Shown piece by piece: positions 1 through 7,796 of a stretch of DNA of 64,000 nucleotides. The DNA comes from CAZRHR01 sp964578885 (GTDB lineage Bacteria; Bacteroidota; Bacteroidia; CAIKAF01). The first letter of the stretch is position 1. Every line of letters starts with the position of its first letter. Under the pieces are notes generated by a model that saw nothing but the letters and a program-made list of their open reading frames with translations, was not told the DNA's origin and made no database searches. The stretch covers positions 1-64,000 of the forward strand of contig CAZOEO010000009.1 in assembly GCA_964578885.1 (NCBI GenBank), in the 5' to 3' direction. A program made the position numbers and the translations under genes.

Positions 1-55
1 GTTTAAAGGTATGAAAAGCTACTTTTAAACTGTCCAAAATTTGGGGGAGGTTACA
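1..55 (-). mobile_element. End of an IS3-type insertion sequence running off the left edge
   Basis: Read on the minus strand, these 55 bases match 11818-11872 with two differences. At 11818 the same sequence directly precedes a recognisable IS3-family orfA start, so this is the upstream (left) terminus of the same element. Its body, if present, would lie to the left of the window. The family is inferred from the neighbouring copy, not from a transposase seen here. Positions 56-220 between this end and the protease gene show nothing I can name. Confidence 0.6.
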
Positions 56-220
56 TTTTGATAATCCAAAGTTTTTGAATTTACTTGTGTATTGCGTCTT
101 ACAAAAAGGATTTTTAAATACTTTGTGATTCAACTCCTGTCAACATTCTAAGATGATTTATTATAATTACACACAAAAAATGTTAATTCTCCACTAATTA
201 ACATAAGTTGTAATAATGGT

Positions 221-1732
221 TCAATTGACACTAATAAGACAAACATAATATTTTAATACCTTAACCTGTTCACTTAAATCTTTGTTTATTAATGTAGATG
301 TGGTAGATAGTTTAGGGGCGTTTGGTAACATGTTATAGAGATTCAATAAATATGGTGATTTTATAGCATAATTTACATTTTCTACTTGAGCTCCTACTGC
401 TGAACTATTTAATCTTGAGGTAGTGATACCAATGATGTTACCATCCTTATTGAAAAGCGGCCCTCCGCTATTTCCTGGTTGAAGTGGAACTGAAATTTGA
501 AAATATCGAATATCATCATTAATGCCAGATGTAGAACTTACGATACCATCAGTTAACTTAAAATTACTACCCATAATGTTACTAAGTGGGTAACCAATCG
601 TATATACTTTGGCTCCGATATCCGTGGTTTCAACTATTTGATAGGGAATAAAATTCAATTCTTCAAATCTACTATCCTCAATTTGTAGGAGTGCAACATC
701 ATTACTTTTATCAAAAATTAGTAACTTGGCATTGTATGATAATGCCCCATGGTCATGGGAAACCGTAACTTCTATTTTGGAAGCCCCCTCAACCACATGT
801 GCATTTGTGGCGATTATTCCACTTTTAGTTATAAAGAACCCACTTCCTGTTGATTTAATGTTTCTCTCTTCAGGCTTTTTGCTTACCCCTCCAGAAGGGT
901 AAATCTTTATAAATTTAAAAGGTTTACTTTCACCAGTGATAGGATCTCTAGAGTCGATCGCAAGAATGCCATTCTCCTCTAAGATTGCAAATGTTTCTAG
1001 GGATGTTTTATTTCCAGAATACCATTTTGTTGAAAATAAGTTTGGCATTGAACTATTTTCAAAAATCGCCTTCACTTCTCCTATTTTCCAATGCTTTAAA
1101 TGACTTTCTAATATAATGGCTATAAATTTATTTTCTTTTTTTACTATGCCAATTCTGTAATGACCAACTTGATCACTTTGATAGGACTTGTAAATTCCTT
1201 CTAGGGGCGAAGTCGTACTGATTGTTAAATATGATTTTATACTTTCTTCATTATGATGGGTCATTTCAACTCTTGGGAATTCAACCTTGGGTGTTTTTGT
1301 GGGATTAAATTCATAATCAAAATATTCTAATTTACTGAATGCCCGTTTTGTTGCCTTATTATAATCATCTTGCAAAGACCATCCCATTGCACTACCTGTA
1401 TTTGAAAACACTATTTCATCTTTGCAATTTTTCAAAGTAATGGTGACTTCGTTGACACCACTTAAGACATAAGTGTGCTGAATAATGCACCATAATAGCA
1501 TGCACGGGTCTTCCGCCAATTCCTTAGGAGAAATTGAAGATTCAGTTAATACATTTAAACCAAAAATGGAAAAGTTAGATCTAACCTTTGCTGAGATGCC
1601 CCAAATATCTGTACCTCTATTACCATAAGATAGTGTTTCCACATATATATATTTATAGCCATCAAGGAGTTGTCCCATTGAATCGTTGCTTAATGAATAG
1701 AATAAAACAACAATTAAAAGGATTTTTTTCAT
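221..1732 (-). CDS. Secreted trypsin-like (HtrA/S1C-type) serine protease
   Basis: 503 aa. A signal peptide (about residues 1-20) is followed by roughly 270 residues that I do not recognise, then a trypsin-fold protease domain (about 295-460). The catalytic triad is visible: His312 in TNAHVVEG, Asp345 in SNDVALLQI and Ser422 in the PGNSGGPLF motif. No PDZ domain follows, so it is not a standard DegP. The product is probably periplasmic or surface protein quality control or processing; the substrate is unknown. It sits alone between an IS3 end and a dispersed repeat, in AT-rich sequence unlike the core genes, so horizontal acquisition is plausible. The family call is secure; the role is inferred. 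Confidence 0.85.
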   Translation of the reverse strand: MKKILLIVVLFYSLSNDSMGQLLDGYKYIYVETLSYGNRGTDIWGISAKVRSNFSIFGLNVLTESSISPKELAEDPCMLLWCIIQHTYVLSGVNEVTITLKNCKDEIVFSNTGSAMGWSLQDDYNKATKRAFSKLEYFDYEFNPTKTPKVEFPRVEMTHHNEESIKSYLTISTTSPLEGIYKSYQSDQVGHYRIGIVKKENKFIAIILESHLKHWKIGEVKAIFENSSMPNLFSTKWYSGNKTSLETFAILEENGILAIDSRDPITGESKPFKFIKIYPSGGVSKKPEERNIKSTGSGFFITKSGIIATNAHVVEGASKIEVTVSHDHGALSYNAKLLIFDKSNDVALLQIEDSRFEELNFIPYQIVETTDIGAKVYTIGYPLSNIMGSNFKLTDGIVSSTSGINDDIRYFQISVPLQPGNSGGPLFNKDGNIIGITTSRLNSSAVGAQVENVNYAIKSPYLLNLYNMLPNAPKLSTTSTLINKDLSEQVKVLKYYVCLISVN

Positions 1733-1767
1733 GTCAGTGTTTTTGGATGGTTTATTAAGTTAAATGA

Positions 1768-1879
1768 TAAGTGGCTGCCCTTTTCGCCAATTGTAAATAT
1801 AGTTGATTAAATTGAAATTTGAACTAGTCAATTGAAACGGCCATGCTCTCTGCTGTGGGGAAATTCGTCAGTTGAACCG
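1768..1879 (+). repeat. Dispersed repeat, copy A (inverted relative to 20670-20789)
   Basis: About 112 bases that align with the reverse complement of 20670-20789. The match is close over the first ~85 bases and looser after that, ending in a shared TTGAACCG. It includes the near-palindrome TCAATTGAA. No ORF is carried. It could be a MITE-like element or the terminal part of an unrecognised insertion sequence. It lies just upstream of the protease start. Confidence 0.65.
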
Positions 1880-1913
1880 TTGCTCGCCTCTTTCTATGGG
1901 TTTTATCATGTAG

Positions 1914-2057
1914 CATGTGAGATGTGATGTTGGTGGTCAGACTGCTTCTAATCTTGTTTTAGCCGCCTCAGGATCTTGCCTTGCCGACCCGAAAAACGAT
2001 TGGAAAAAACCTGACATGGAAGCAAGGGCAGGAAAGATTGCGGAATGGGCTAAATAG
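1914..2057 (+). pseudogene. 3' remnant of an unidentified gene
   Basis: An open frame with no ATG near its beginning, ending in TAG at 2055-2057. The last ~45 codons look protein-like (GGQTASNLVLAASG, then a charged helix ending in AEWAK). The frame is closed upstream by TAG at 1911. It resembles the C-terminus of a soluble enzyme, but I cannot name the family. It is probably a fragment left by the rearrangement that also placed the repeat here. Confidence 0.35.
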
Positions 2058-2083
2058 TATTGGAAATTATAATCCCTATTTAT

Positions 2084-2218
2084 ACCCGATAGGGTCATAC
2101 TTGTGTTTTTTGTACAAATATTACACCCGATAAGGTATGATTATTTCTTTTTTAAAAATAAATACACCCGAAAGGGTGCAAATGTGATGATAAATATTAT
2201 TTTTGTACCCAAAAGGGT
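2084..2218 (+). promoter_or_regulatory. Four phased HipB-type operator palindromes
   Basis: Four copies of ACCC-N4-GGGT lie at 2084-2095, 2125-2136 (right arm AGGT), 2166-2177 and 2207-2218. Their starts are exactly 41 bp apart each time, about four helical turns, while the spacers between them are unrelated in sequence. The last copy lies between the -7 box at 2198-2205 and the hipB start at 2224, where a bound repressor would block initiation. HipB-type antitoxins bind such short palindromes cooperatively, so autorepression of the downstream three-gene module is the natural reading. Binding itself is inferred. Confidence 0.75.
2198..2205 (+). promoter_or_regulatory. Promoter -7 box of hipB (TATTTTTG)
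   Basis: Exact match to the Bacteroidota TAnnTTTG consensus, 18 nt upstream of the hipB ATG and immediately before operator 4. It argues against the upstream TTG start at 2203, which would overlap the box. Confidence 0.6.
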
Positions 2219-2223
2219 ATAAA

Positions 2224-2433
2224 ATGAACCTTGCAGACTTTGTAAAAGACAGACGTAAAGCGGTGAAGCTCACCCAGCCCGAACTGGCCGAAAAAGCCGG
2301 TGTAGGCTTGCGTTTCATCCGTGAACTGGAACAAGGCAAGGAAACCTTGCGGCTGGATAAGGTAAACCAGGTACTGCAACTTTTCGGTTACGAGGTCGGG
2401 GCCGTACCCAAAACCACCACAACCGATTCCTAA
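2224..2433 (+). CDS. hipB: HipB-like antitoxin, XRE-family helix-turn-helix repressor
   Basis: 69 aa from the ATG at 2224. An XRE HTH covers about residues 14-40 (LTQPELAEKAGVGLRFIREL, followed by QGKET), and the chain ends in a short polar TTTTDS tail. A TTG start at 2203 would place coding sequence inside the operator, so the ATG is preferred. It is the first of three co-directional genes (hipB, hipS-like, hipT-like). In this class the HTH protein represses its own operon through operators such as those at 2084-2218 and contributes to neutralising the kinase. The family is clear from the HTH and from the context. Confidence 0.85.
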   Translation: MNLADFVKDRRKAVKLTQPELAEKAGVGLRFIRELEQGKETLRLDKVNQVLQLFGYEVGAVPKTTTTDS

Positions 2434-2457
2434 TTCAATAATTCCTGATTCAACCAA

Positions 2458-2790
2458 GTGCGTAAAGCAGCCATAAAAATAGAATATCAATTAGCCGGAT
2501 GGCTCACCCAGGATGAGCAAGGGTACCATTTTGTGTACGACCAGGCGTATGCAGCACAGCCGGGAGCCCGGCCGGTAAGTTTATCCTTGCCGCTGCGTGA
2601 AGCACCTTACACATCAAAAGTATTGTTCCCTTTTTTTGATGGCTTGATACCGGAAGGATGGTTGCTGGATATAGCAGAAAAGAACTGGAAACTGAATCCA
2701 AGAGATCGAATGGGATTATTGCTGGCCTGCTGTAAAGATTGCATTGGTGCAGTGAGTGTGGAGGAAGTAAAAGAGGAGGATACACCATGA
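2458..2790 (+). CDS. HipS-like protein (stand-alone HipA N-terminal domain)
   Basis: 110 aa from a GTG start, 24 nt after hipB. The sequence is that of the HipA N-terminal subdomain (SLPLR, then PFFDGLIPEGWLL, the counterpart of the conserved F-x-N-L-L-P-E-G segment). In single-chain HipA this domain is fused to the kinase; here it is a separate gene, as in the HipBST systems, where the small HipS protein acts as the antitoxin. It ends in an ATGA overlap with the kinase gene, implying translational coupling. The HipS role is inferred from known HipBST systems. Confidence 0.8.
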   Translation: MRKAAIKIEYQLAGWLTQDEQGYHFVYDQAYAAQPGARPVSLSLPLREAPYTSKVLFPFFDGLIPEGWLLDIAEKNWKLNPRDRMGLLLACCKDCIGAVSVEEVKEEDTP

Positions 2791-3728
2791 GCAACTGTCT
2801 GTTTTGTTATCAGCCCCTGGCCGCAAACGAGCAGGACTTTCATATCTCCTGCTCCAAGAAGATATTCGGACAGCCCACTCCACCGGCATTGCCCTATACT
2901 GAGGAAGACCTGGAGCCATTGGCCAAAGAATTGATACAGAGCCAAACAGCAGTAACAGGAGTGCAAGCCAAACTGTCCCTGCACATCACCGGCAACCCTA
3001 AAAAAGGCACCGAACGAAGATTTACCATTGTGGGCTTATGGGGTGGGTATATTTTGAAACCGCCTACCGCTTTGTATCCACAATTGCCGGAAGTGGAAGA
3101 TGTAACCATGCATTTGGCTCAATTAGCCAAAATAAAAACTGCACCACATAGTTTAATTCGTCTGCAATCTGGAAACCTAGCTTATATAACCAAGCGGATA
3201 GACCGAACCAAAAAGGGAAAATTGGCCATGGAAGATATGTGCCAACTTAACGAACGGCTTACCGAAGACAAATACCATGGCAGCTATGAACAGATTGGCA
3301 AAGCCATTCAGAAATATTCAGTAACTCCTGGCTTGGATGTGGTGAATTTTTTTGAGCTATTGCTCTTCTCTTTCCTTACAGGCAATGCCGATATGCATTT
3401 GAAGAATTTCTCCTTACTGGAGGTGCCGGGCTTGGGCATGACTTTGTCACCGGCTTACGATTTGGTGAATACCGCTTTGGTAAATCCTGCAGATGAAGAA
3501 GAAATGGCATTAACCCTCAATGGCCGGAAGAAGAAGCTTAAAATGCAGGACTTTGTGGCAGCGATGAATACATTGAAGGTAGAAGAAAAGCAGCAGGAAA
3601 ACATCTTTAACAAAATGGCGAAGGCATGGCCCCAATGGCAGGAGCGGATAGACCGAAGTTTTATGAGTGCTGCATTTAAAGAACAGTATAAAACCATTTT
3701 AACGGAAAGAATGCATCGCTTACGATAG
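2787..3728 (+). CDS. HipT-like serine/threonine kinase toxin
   Basis: 313 aa from the ATG overlapping the hipS stop. An N-terminal Cys motif (C4, C7, C22) suggests a small metal-binding knuckle. The kinase core shows a Gly-rich loop TGVQAKLSL (57-65), a candidate ATP lysine K91 (YILKPP), and D202, N207 and D225 (GNADMHLKN and SPAYDLV) with the same spacing as HipA D309, N314 and D332. The kinase therefore looks intact. Known HipA and HipT toxins phosphorylate aminoacyl-tRNA synthetases, but the target here cannot be read from sequence. The loop position that holds S-x-S in characterised HipT proteins reads A55-V56-T57. A longer in-frame extension from 2739 lies inside hipS and is rejected. 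Confidence 0.85.
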   Translation: MSNCLFCYQPLAANEQDFHISCSKKIFGQPTPPALPYTEEDLEPLAKELIQSQTAVTGVQAKLSLHITGNPKKGTERRFTIVGLWGGYILKPPTALYPQLPEVEDVTMHLAQLAKIKTAPHSLIRLQSGNLAYITKRIDRTKKGKLAMEDMCQLNERLTEDKYHGSYEQIGKAIQKYSVTPGLDVVNFFELLLFSFLTGNADMHLKNFSLLEVPGLGMTLSPAYDLVNTALVNPADEEEMALTLNGRKKKLKMQDFVAAMNTLKVEEKQQENIFNKMAKAWPQWQERIDRSFMSAAFKEQYKTILTERMHRLR

Positions 3729-4188
3729 ATGTGATTCGTAATTCCAGATTAAAAGATTCCATATAAAAAGAAGTACCAGGGAAAAGAAATACTATCCAGA
3801 AAATCGGTGTTTGGAAAACAAATGGCCGAGGTGAGGATATTGTCCACCGTTTTAAGATGGCATCGGGCATGATGGCAAACACAAAGGAAAGTGAAAGCCG
3901 CGCAACAAACATCATCAAAAATTGGACAGCGTATTCAAGCGTAATGGGGTCGCCATTTTTGAAGCTTTCATCGTTTTTACCTCGCAATATTCTCCCCATC
4001 ATCCTTTTCAACAGGCCCGCGCTGACTTATTTTCCTTCCCCAAACTTTCTGTTCATCCGCCGGATGGGGTTAGGTGCTGGCTTGTTTTTCCAAGAAGTAT
4101 CGCACACTTAGGTTATCCACAATCCACGGCTCAAAAGTTTAGGCCATGCCTCCTTTCTCTATGGTTTTCGCCTGTAATTTTGTCCATC
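3729..4188. other. Gene-free stretch after hipT
   Basis: About 460 bases with no ORF I can support. A 111-codon minus-strand frame (3676-4011) overlaps the hipT end and has a hydrophobic middle but no recognisable motif. The open frame leading into the SAM hydrolase from 3922 lacks family similarity. No terminator hairpin is obvious after hipT. Confidence 0.5.
4175..4182 (+). promoter_or_regulatory. Promoter -7 box (TAATTTTG) of the SAM hydrolase operon
   Basis: Exact TAnnTTTG box with only 6 nt before the ATG at 4189, suggesting a leaderless or nearly leaderless transcript and supporting 4189 as the start. Confidence 0.55.
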
Positions 4189-4980
4189 ATGGCTGTAGTG
4201 GCACTTTATACCGATTTTCCCACGCAAGACTATTACATTGGGTTACTTAAGGCGCGGCTTCTCAGTTTAGTGCCTCAAATTCAATTGGTCGATGTGGTTC
4301 ACGGATTGCCATTGTCCGATGCACCACGCGCCGGCGTTATTTTAGGAAACGTATGGTCGCGATTCCCCAAAGGCACCATTCATCTCATGGCCTTAACCCG
4401 GTTGGAAGGCGCTTATGCCCATGTCGCTTTTGAACATGAAGGTTTTTACTTCGTAGGAACCGATATCGGACAGTTTTCACTTGGCTTACAGCAGGCGGTG
4501 AAACTGGCCAAAGACGTATCGCATTTGCCCGGTGGAGAAGGCTCTTTCCCCGCTGTGGATTTATTTCCTAAACTGGTGCAGCTCATTTGTGGCGGTGCCA
4601 GTCCTGCCAGCTGGGATGTGCCCGAGACGGCCTTAATCGACACCATGTTTCCCCAACCGTCTGAAAAGAAAAACGAAGATGGTTCTTTGCAAATCCGGGG
4701 ACATATCCTGTATATCGATGGCTATGGCAATGTGATTACCAATATTTCCCGGGATTATTTTAATTACTGGGGGGATAACAGAAAGTTTTCCATTCAGTTG
4801 CGATATCGAAAACATGAATTGAACCGTATTTCACAACGCTATTCCGATGAAGCGGAAGCCAATCTTGTGGCTGTTTTCAACGCAAATCAGTTTCTTGAAA
4901 TTGGATTTGTGGGTGGCAGTCTGGTTCAGTATTTTGGCCTTCAGGTGCAAGATACGGTGGTTGTAGAATTTTCACCATGA
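4189..4980 (+). CDS. SAM hydrolase / SAM hydroxide adenosyltransferase (DUF62)
   Basis: 263 aa. It belongs to the family of fluorinase-like enzymes (PF01887) that hydrolyse S-adenosylmethionine to adenosine and methionine. Family landmarks are the N-terminal LYTDF-x4-DYYIG, the GTIHLM strand, GTDIGQFSL (the counterpart of the usual PDNGLLS) and the C-terminal YIDGYGNVITNI segment. It is rather divergent: the usual VVDPGVG segment reads MALTRLEG. The start at 4189 is chosen because similarity begins there and a -7 box precedes it; the frame is open back to 3922 without family sequence. It is coupled by an ATGA overlap to the next gene. Confidence 0.8.
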   Translation: MAVVALYTDFPTQDYYIGLLKARLLSLVPQIQLVDVVHGLPLSDAPRAGVILGNVWSRFPKGTIHLMALTRLEGAYAHVAFEHEGFYFVGTDIGQFSLGLQQAVKLAKDVSHLPGGEGSFPAVDLFPKLVQLICGGASPASWDVPETALIDTMFPQPSEKKNEDGSLQIRGHILYIDGYGNVITNISRDYFNYWGDNRKFSIQLRYRKHELNRISQRYSDEAEANLVAVFNANQFLEIGFVGGSLVQYFGLQVQDTVVVEFSP

Positions 4981-5297
4981 ACGCATTGCATACCGACACG
5001 AACTTACCCAACGGGCCTTTAATCCGCATTGTGCGAATGGATTTTCGGCCAGAGGCACTTCCTGAATTTTTAGACCTTTTTCAGGAAAAAAAAGAACTCA
5101 TTGCCGCTTTTCCCGGATGCCTCCATGTACAACTCCGCGAAGATCCACACATGCCGACCATTCGTTCGACCCTAAGCGTATGGACGGGACCGGAAGCCCT
5201 TGAAGCCTATCGGCATTCCGCCTTGTTCAAAGAAACCTGGGCGAAAACCAAACCCCTTTTCCAACAACCGCCCCAGGCGTTTTCTCTGGTGAAATAA
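4977..5297 (+). CDS. ABM-fold (antibiotic biosynthesis monooxygenase type) protein
   Basis: 106 aa, starting inside the stop of the SAM hydrolase gene (ATGA overlap). The length and pattern (IRIVRMDF at the start, a central FPGCLHVQL-R strand, SVW-x6-AL-x-AYR-HS, FKETWAKTKPLF) fit the dimeric ferredoxin-like ABM domain. Members include haem-degrading and quinone monooxygenases, but many have no known activity, so no substrate can be assigned. Similar small ABM proteins occur as solitary stress or redox proteins. Confidence 0.7.
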   Translation: MNALHTDTNLPNGPLIRIVRMDFRPEALPEFLDLFQEKKELIAAFPGCLHVQLREDPHMPTIRSTLSVWTGPEALEAYRHSALFKETWAKTKPLFQQPPQAFSLVK

Positions 5298-5346
5298 CAA
5301 ACCACCGATAATATTTTCCCGCTTTTCCTGTTCATGGGAATTCCTT

Positions 5347-5354
5347 TACCTTTG
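5347..5354 (+). promoter_or_regulatory. Promoter -7 box (TACCTTTG) of gldFG
   Basis: Exact TAnnTTTG match, 22 nt upstream of the GTG start of gldF. Confidence 0.6.
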
Positions 5355-5376
5355 CTAACCATATAGCATCAAGTCT

Positions 5377-6108
5377 GTGTTTGCACTCTATCGTAAAGAA
5401 TTAAACTCATTTTTCGGCTCCCCCGTGGCCTACGTGGTGCTGGGAATATTTCTGACGGCCAATGCCTTATTTCTTTGGATTTGGCCGGATACCAATTTGC
5501 TGGACCATGGTTATGCCGATCTTACCCCATTTTTCCAGCAAGCCCCGTTGTTTTTTCTTTTGCTGATTCCGGGCATCACCATGCGGATGTTTGCAGAAGA
5601 AATACATACCGGCACCCTGGAAATTCTCATGACCCGTCCGATTTCACTTTTCGGCATTGTACTTGGAAAATTTTGGGCCGCACTCACTTTGGTCGGTCTG
5701 GCCTTGTTGCCTACGCTGGTATATCCCGTTGCTTTAAGTGCACTTGCTGAAAATGGCGTTGGCATGGAAACCGGGGCGCTGGCCGGATCCTATCTGGGCC
5801 TCATTTTTCTGGCTGCCGTTTATGCGGCGGCGGGTATTTTCGCGTCGAGTCTGGTGTCCAATCAACTTATTTCCCTTTTGCTCGGCATGTTGCTCTGTGC
5901 TTTTTTAAGTCTCGGATTACCCGCCATCGCTTCCCTTCCTATTTTTGGCGCTTTCGACCTTTTTATCCTTGAGCTGGGTATTCAGGCACATTACACCAGT
6001 ATTTCAAGAGGTGTAATAGACGCAAGGGATATTTTTTATTTCATCACCGCCGCTGCATTTTTCCTGCTTTTATCTGTAGTACGGCTGAATTCAAGTAAAA
6101 TCTCATGA
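5377..6108 (+). CDS. gldF: Gliding motility ABC transporter permease GldF
   Basis: 243 aa ABC-2-type permease with about six membrane segments, starting MFALYRKELNSFFGSPVAY from GTG. The motif MRMFAEEIHTGTLEILMTRP is the typical amphipathic coupling region of this permease family. GldF and GldG form a transporter with the ATPase GldA, described in gliding Bacteroidota; GldA is not in this window. It overlaps gldG by 4 bp. The pairing with gldG and the position ahead of dnaN match a known Bacteroidota gene order, which makes the assignment firm although the transported substrate is unknown. Confidence 0.9.
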   Translation: MFALYRKELNSFFGSPVAYVVLGIFLTANALFLWIWPDTNLLDHGYADLTPFFQQAPLFFLLLIPGITMRMFAEEIHTGTLEILMTRPISLFGIVLGKFWAALTLVGLALLPTLVYPVALSALAENGVGMETGALAGSYLGLIFLAAVYAAAGIFASSLVSNQLISLLLGMLLCAFLSLGLPAIASLPIFGAFDLFILELGIQAHYTSISRGVIDARDIFYFITAAAFFLLLSVVRLNSSKIS

Positions 6109-7796
6109 ATACCAAACGGAAAAATGTTTGGATGGTCCTTGGTGCCTTTCTGGGCCTGGTGCTATTGAACGTGCTAGCTTCCAGAATGGTTCTACGCATC
6201 GACCTTACGGATGACCAACGCTTTAGTTTATCCGATTCTACCATTACATTCCTGGAAAATCTGGAAGATGATGTTTTGGTTACGGTGTATTTAGAGGGCG
6301 ATTTTCCCGCTGGATTTAAAAGACTACGCAATTCGACCATGGAGATATTGGAAGAATTCCGTTCCTATAATCCCAGCCATTTCCATTATCGGTTCATGGA
6401 TCCTTTTGCCGATAAAACCACCGAGGAACAAGCCGAAATGTACCAGGATTTGGTAGAAAGAGGACTTCAGCCGACCGACCTGAACATCAATACCGCCACG
6501 GGAATGCAATATAAAAAAGTATTTCCGGGTGCGTTAATTTCTTATCGGGAACGGGAATTGCCGGTGAGTCTGCTCGAACCTCAGAATGGTCGCGATCCTG
6601 TTGTGGTCCTGAATCAAAGTGTAGAAAGACTCGAATATGCCCTGGCCACCACATTATACCGTTTGGCACAATTCGATAACCGGAAAAAAGTAGCCATTTC
6701 GGTAGGACACGGAGAACTTCCCCAGGCTTTAATGGCCGACTTTCTTTATCAGCTCAGCGATTTCTATCAATTGGAAGGATTGATGCTGGGAGAGGATTTG
6801 TCTTTGCTGAATCCATCTCATTCCTGCTTAATTCTGGCGAAGCCGGATTCCATGTTTAAGGATGCTGAGAAAGTGGCCATCGATCAATACATCATGCAGG
6901 GCGGAAGTGTCTTGTGGCTTATCGATCAGGTGTACACCAGCATGGATAGCCTCCGGATTTCAAAAAGACCTTTTACCGTAGCCATAAACCGGGAATTGGG
7001 ATTAAACGATATGTTTTTCCATTATGGGTTTCGGATCAATTATGATTTGGTACAAGATGCCCAATGCGGTGCCATTCCCATTGTTACAGGCATGGTAAAC
7101 AATGAACCCAAGGAAGAACTTTTGCCTTGGTTTTATTATCCGGTAGTGATTCCGGACGGGCGCCATCCCCTGGTGAAAAATACCGGTCCCATTCGCCTGG
7201 AATTTGCTTCTACCATCGATACGTTTGGGCTTGAAGGCGTAAAAACCGATCTTTTGTTGACCACTTCTACTTTAAGCAGAAACTTATTGGCTCCCGTTCG
7301 AGTTGGATTAAGTGTGGCCACGGAAAAGCCCACGCCGGAGCGTTTCAATAAACCGAATTTGCCTTTGGCCGTTCGTTTGGAAGGAACCTTTCCATCTGCT
7401 TTTGAGGGACGCATTGTGCCCCTGGGCAATCGCCCTTTCAAAGCCAGCAGTGAGCCCGGCACCAAAATGATAGTGGTGTCAGATGGCGATATTGCAAAAA
7501 ATAAGTTTAGTGCCAGCCGAAGAGAGCATTTGCCACTTGGAGCAGACCCCGCCGCCGGAATTTTTTATCCGGGAAATATGAATTTCCTGATGAATTGCGT
7601 GAATGACCTTACCGGTGATGGCTGGTTGGTTCCCTTGCGCAGCAAACAATTTCAAATTCGTTTGTTAGATAAAAATGAGATTCGGGCCAAAGGAAACCAA
7701 TGGATTTGGGCCTGTACCCTGCTACCGTTGGCCTTTATTGGCCTTTTGGGTGGCGTTTGGAACTGGAATCGTCGCAGAAAATTTGTGAAAGGATGA
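6105..7796 (+). CDS. gldG: Gliding-associated ABC transporter component GldG
   Basis: 563 aa. An N-terminal membrane helix (about residues 8-27), a large extracytoplasmic ABC-type-uncharacterised domain, and a C-terminal membrane helix (WIWACTLLPLAFIGLLGG) followed by a basic RRRKF tail. The early segment RIDLTDDQRFSLSD and the later SVGHGE region are typical of GldG. It is translationally coupled to gldF upstream and to the lipoprotein gene downstream (ATGA overlaps at both ends). Confidence 0.9.
   Translation: MNTKRKNVWMVLGAFLGLVLLNVLASRMVLRIDLTDDQRFSLSDSTITFLENLEDDVLVTVYLEGDFPAGFKRLRNSTMEILEEFRSYNPSHFHYRFMDPFADKTTEEQAEMYQDLVERGLQPTDLNINTATGMQYKKVFPGALISYRERELPVSLLEPQNGRDPVVVLNQSVERLEYALATTLYRLAQFDNRKKVAISVGHGELPQALMADFLYQLSDFYQLEGLMLGEDLSLLNPSHSCLILAKPDSMFKDAEKVAIDQYIMQGGSVLWLIDQVYTSMDSLRISKRPFTVAINRELGLNDMFFHYGFRINYDLVQDAQCGAIPIVTGMVNNEPKEELLPWFYYPVVIPDGRHPLVKNTGPIRLEFASTIDTFGLEGVKTDLLLTTSTLSRNLLAPVRVGLSVATEKPTPERFNKPNLPLAVRLEGTFPSAFEGRIVPLGNRPFKASSEPGTKMIVVSDGDIAKNKFSASRREHLPLGADPAAGIFYPGNMNFLMNCVNDLTGDGWLVPLRSKQFQIRLLDKNEIRAKGNQWIWACTLLPLAFIGLLGGVWNWNRRRKFVKG

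Noticed and set aside
3676..4011. 111-aa minus-strand ORF with hydrophobic middle
   Set aside because: Overlaps the hipT end, has no promoter box and no family features; listed only as part of a gene-free stretch.
3922..4188. Upstream extension of the SAM hydrolase reading frame
   Set aside because: Family similarity begins at the ATG at 4189 and a -7 box at 4175-4182 lies inside the extension.
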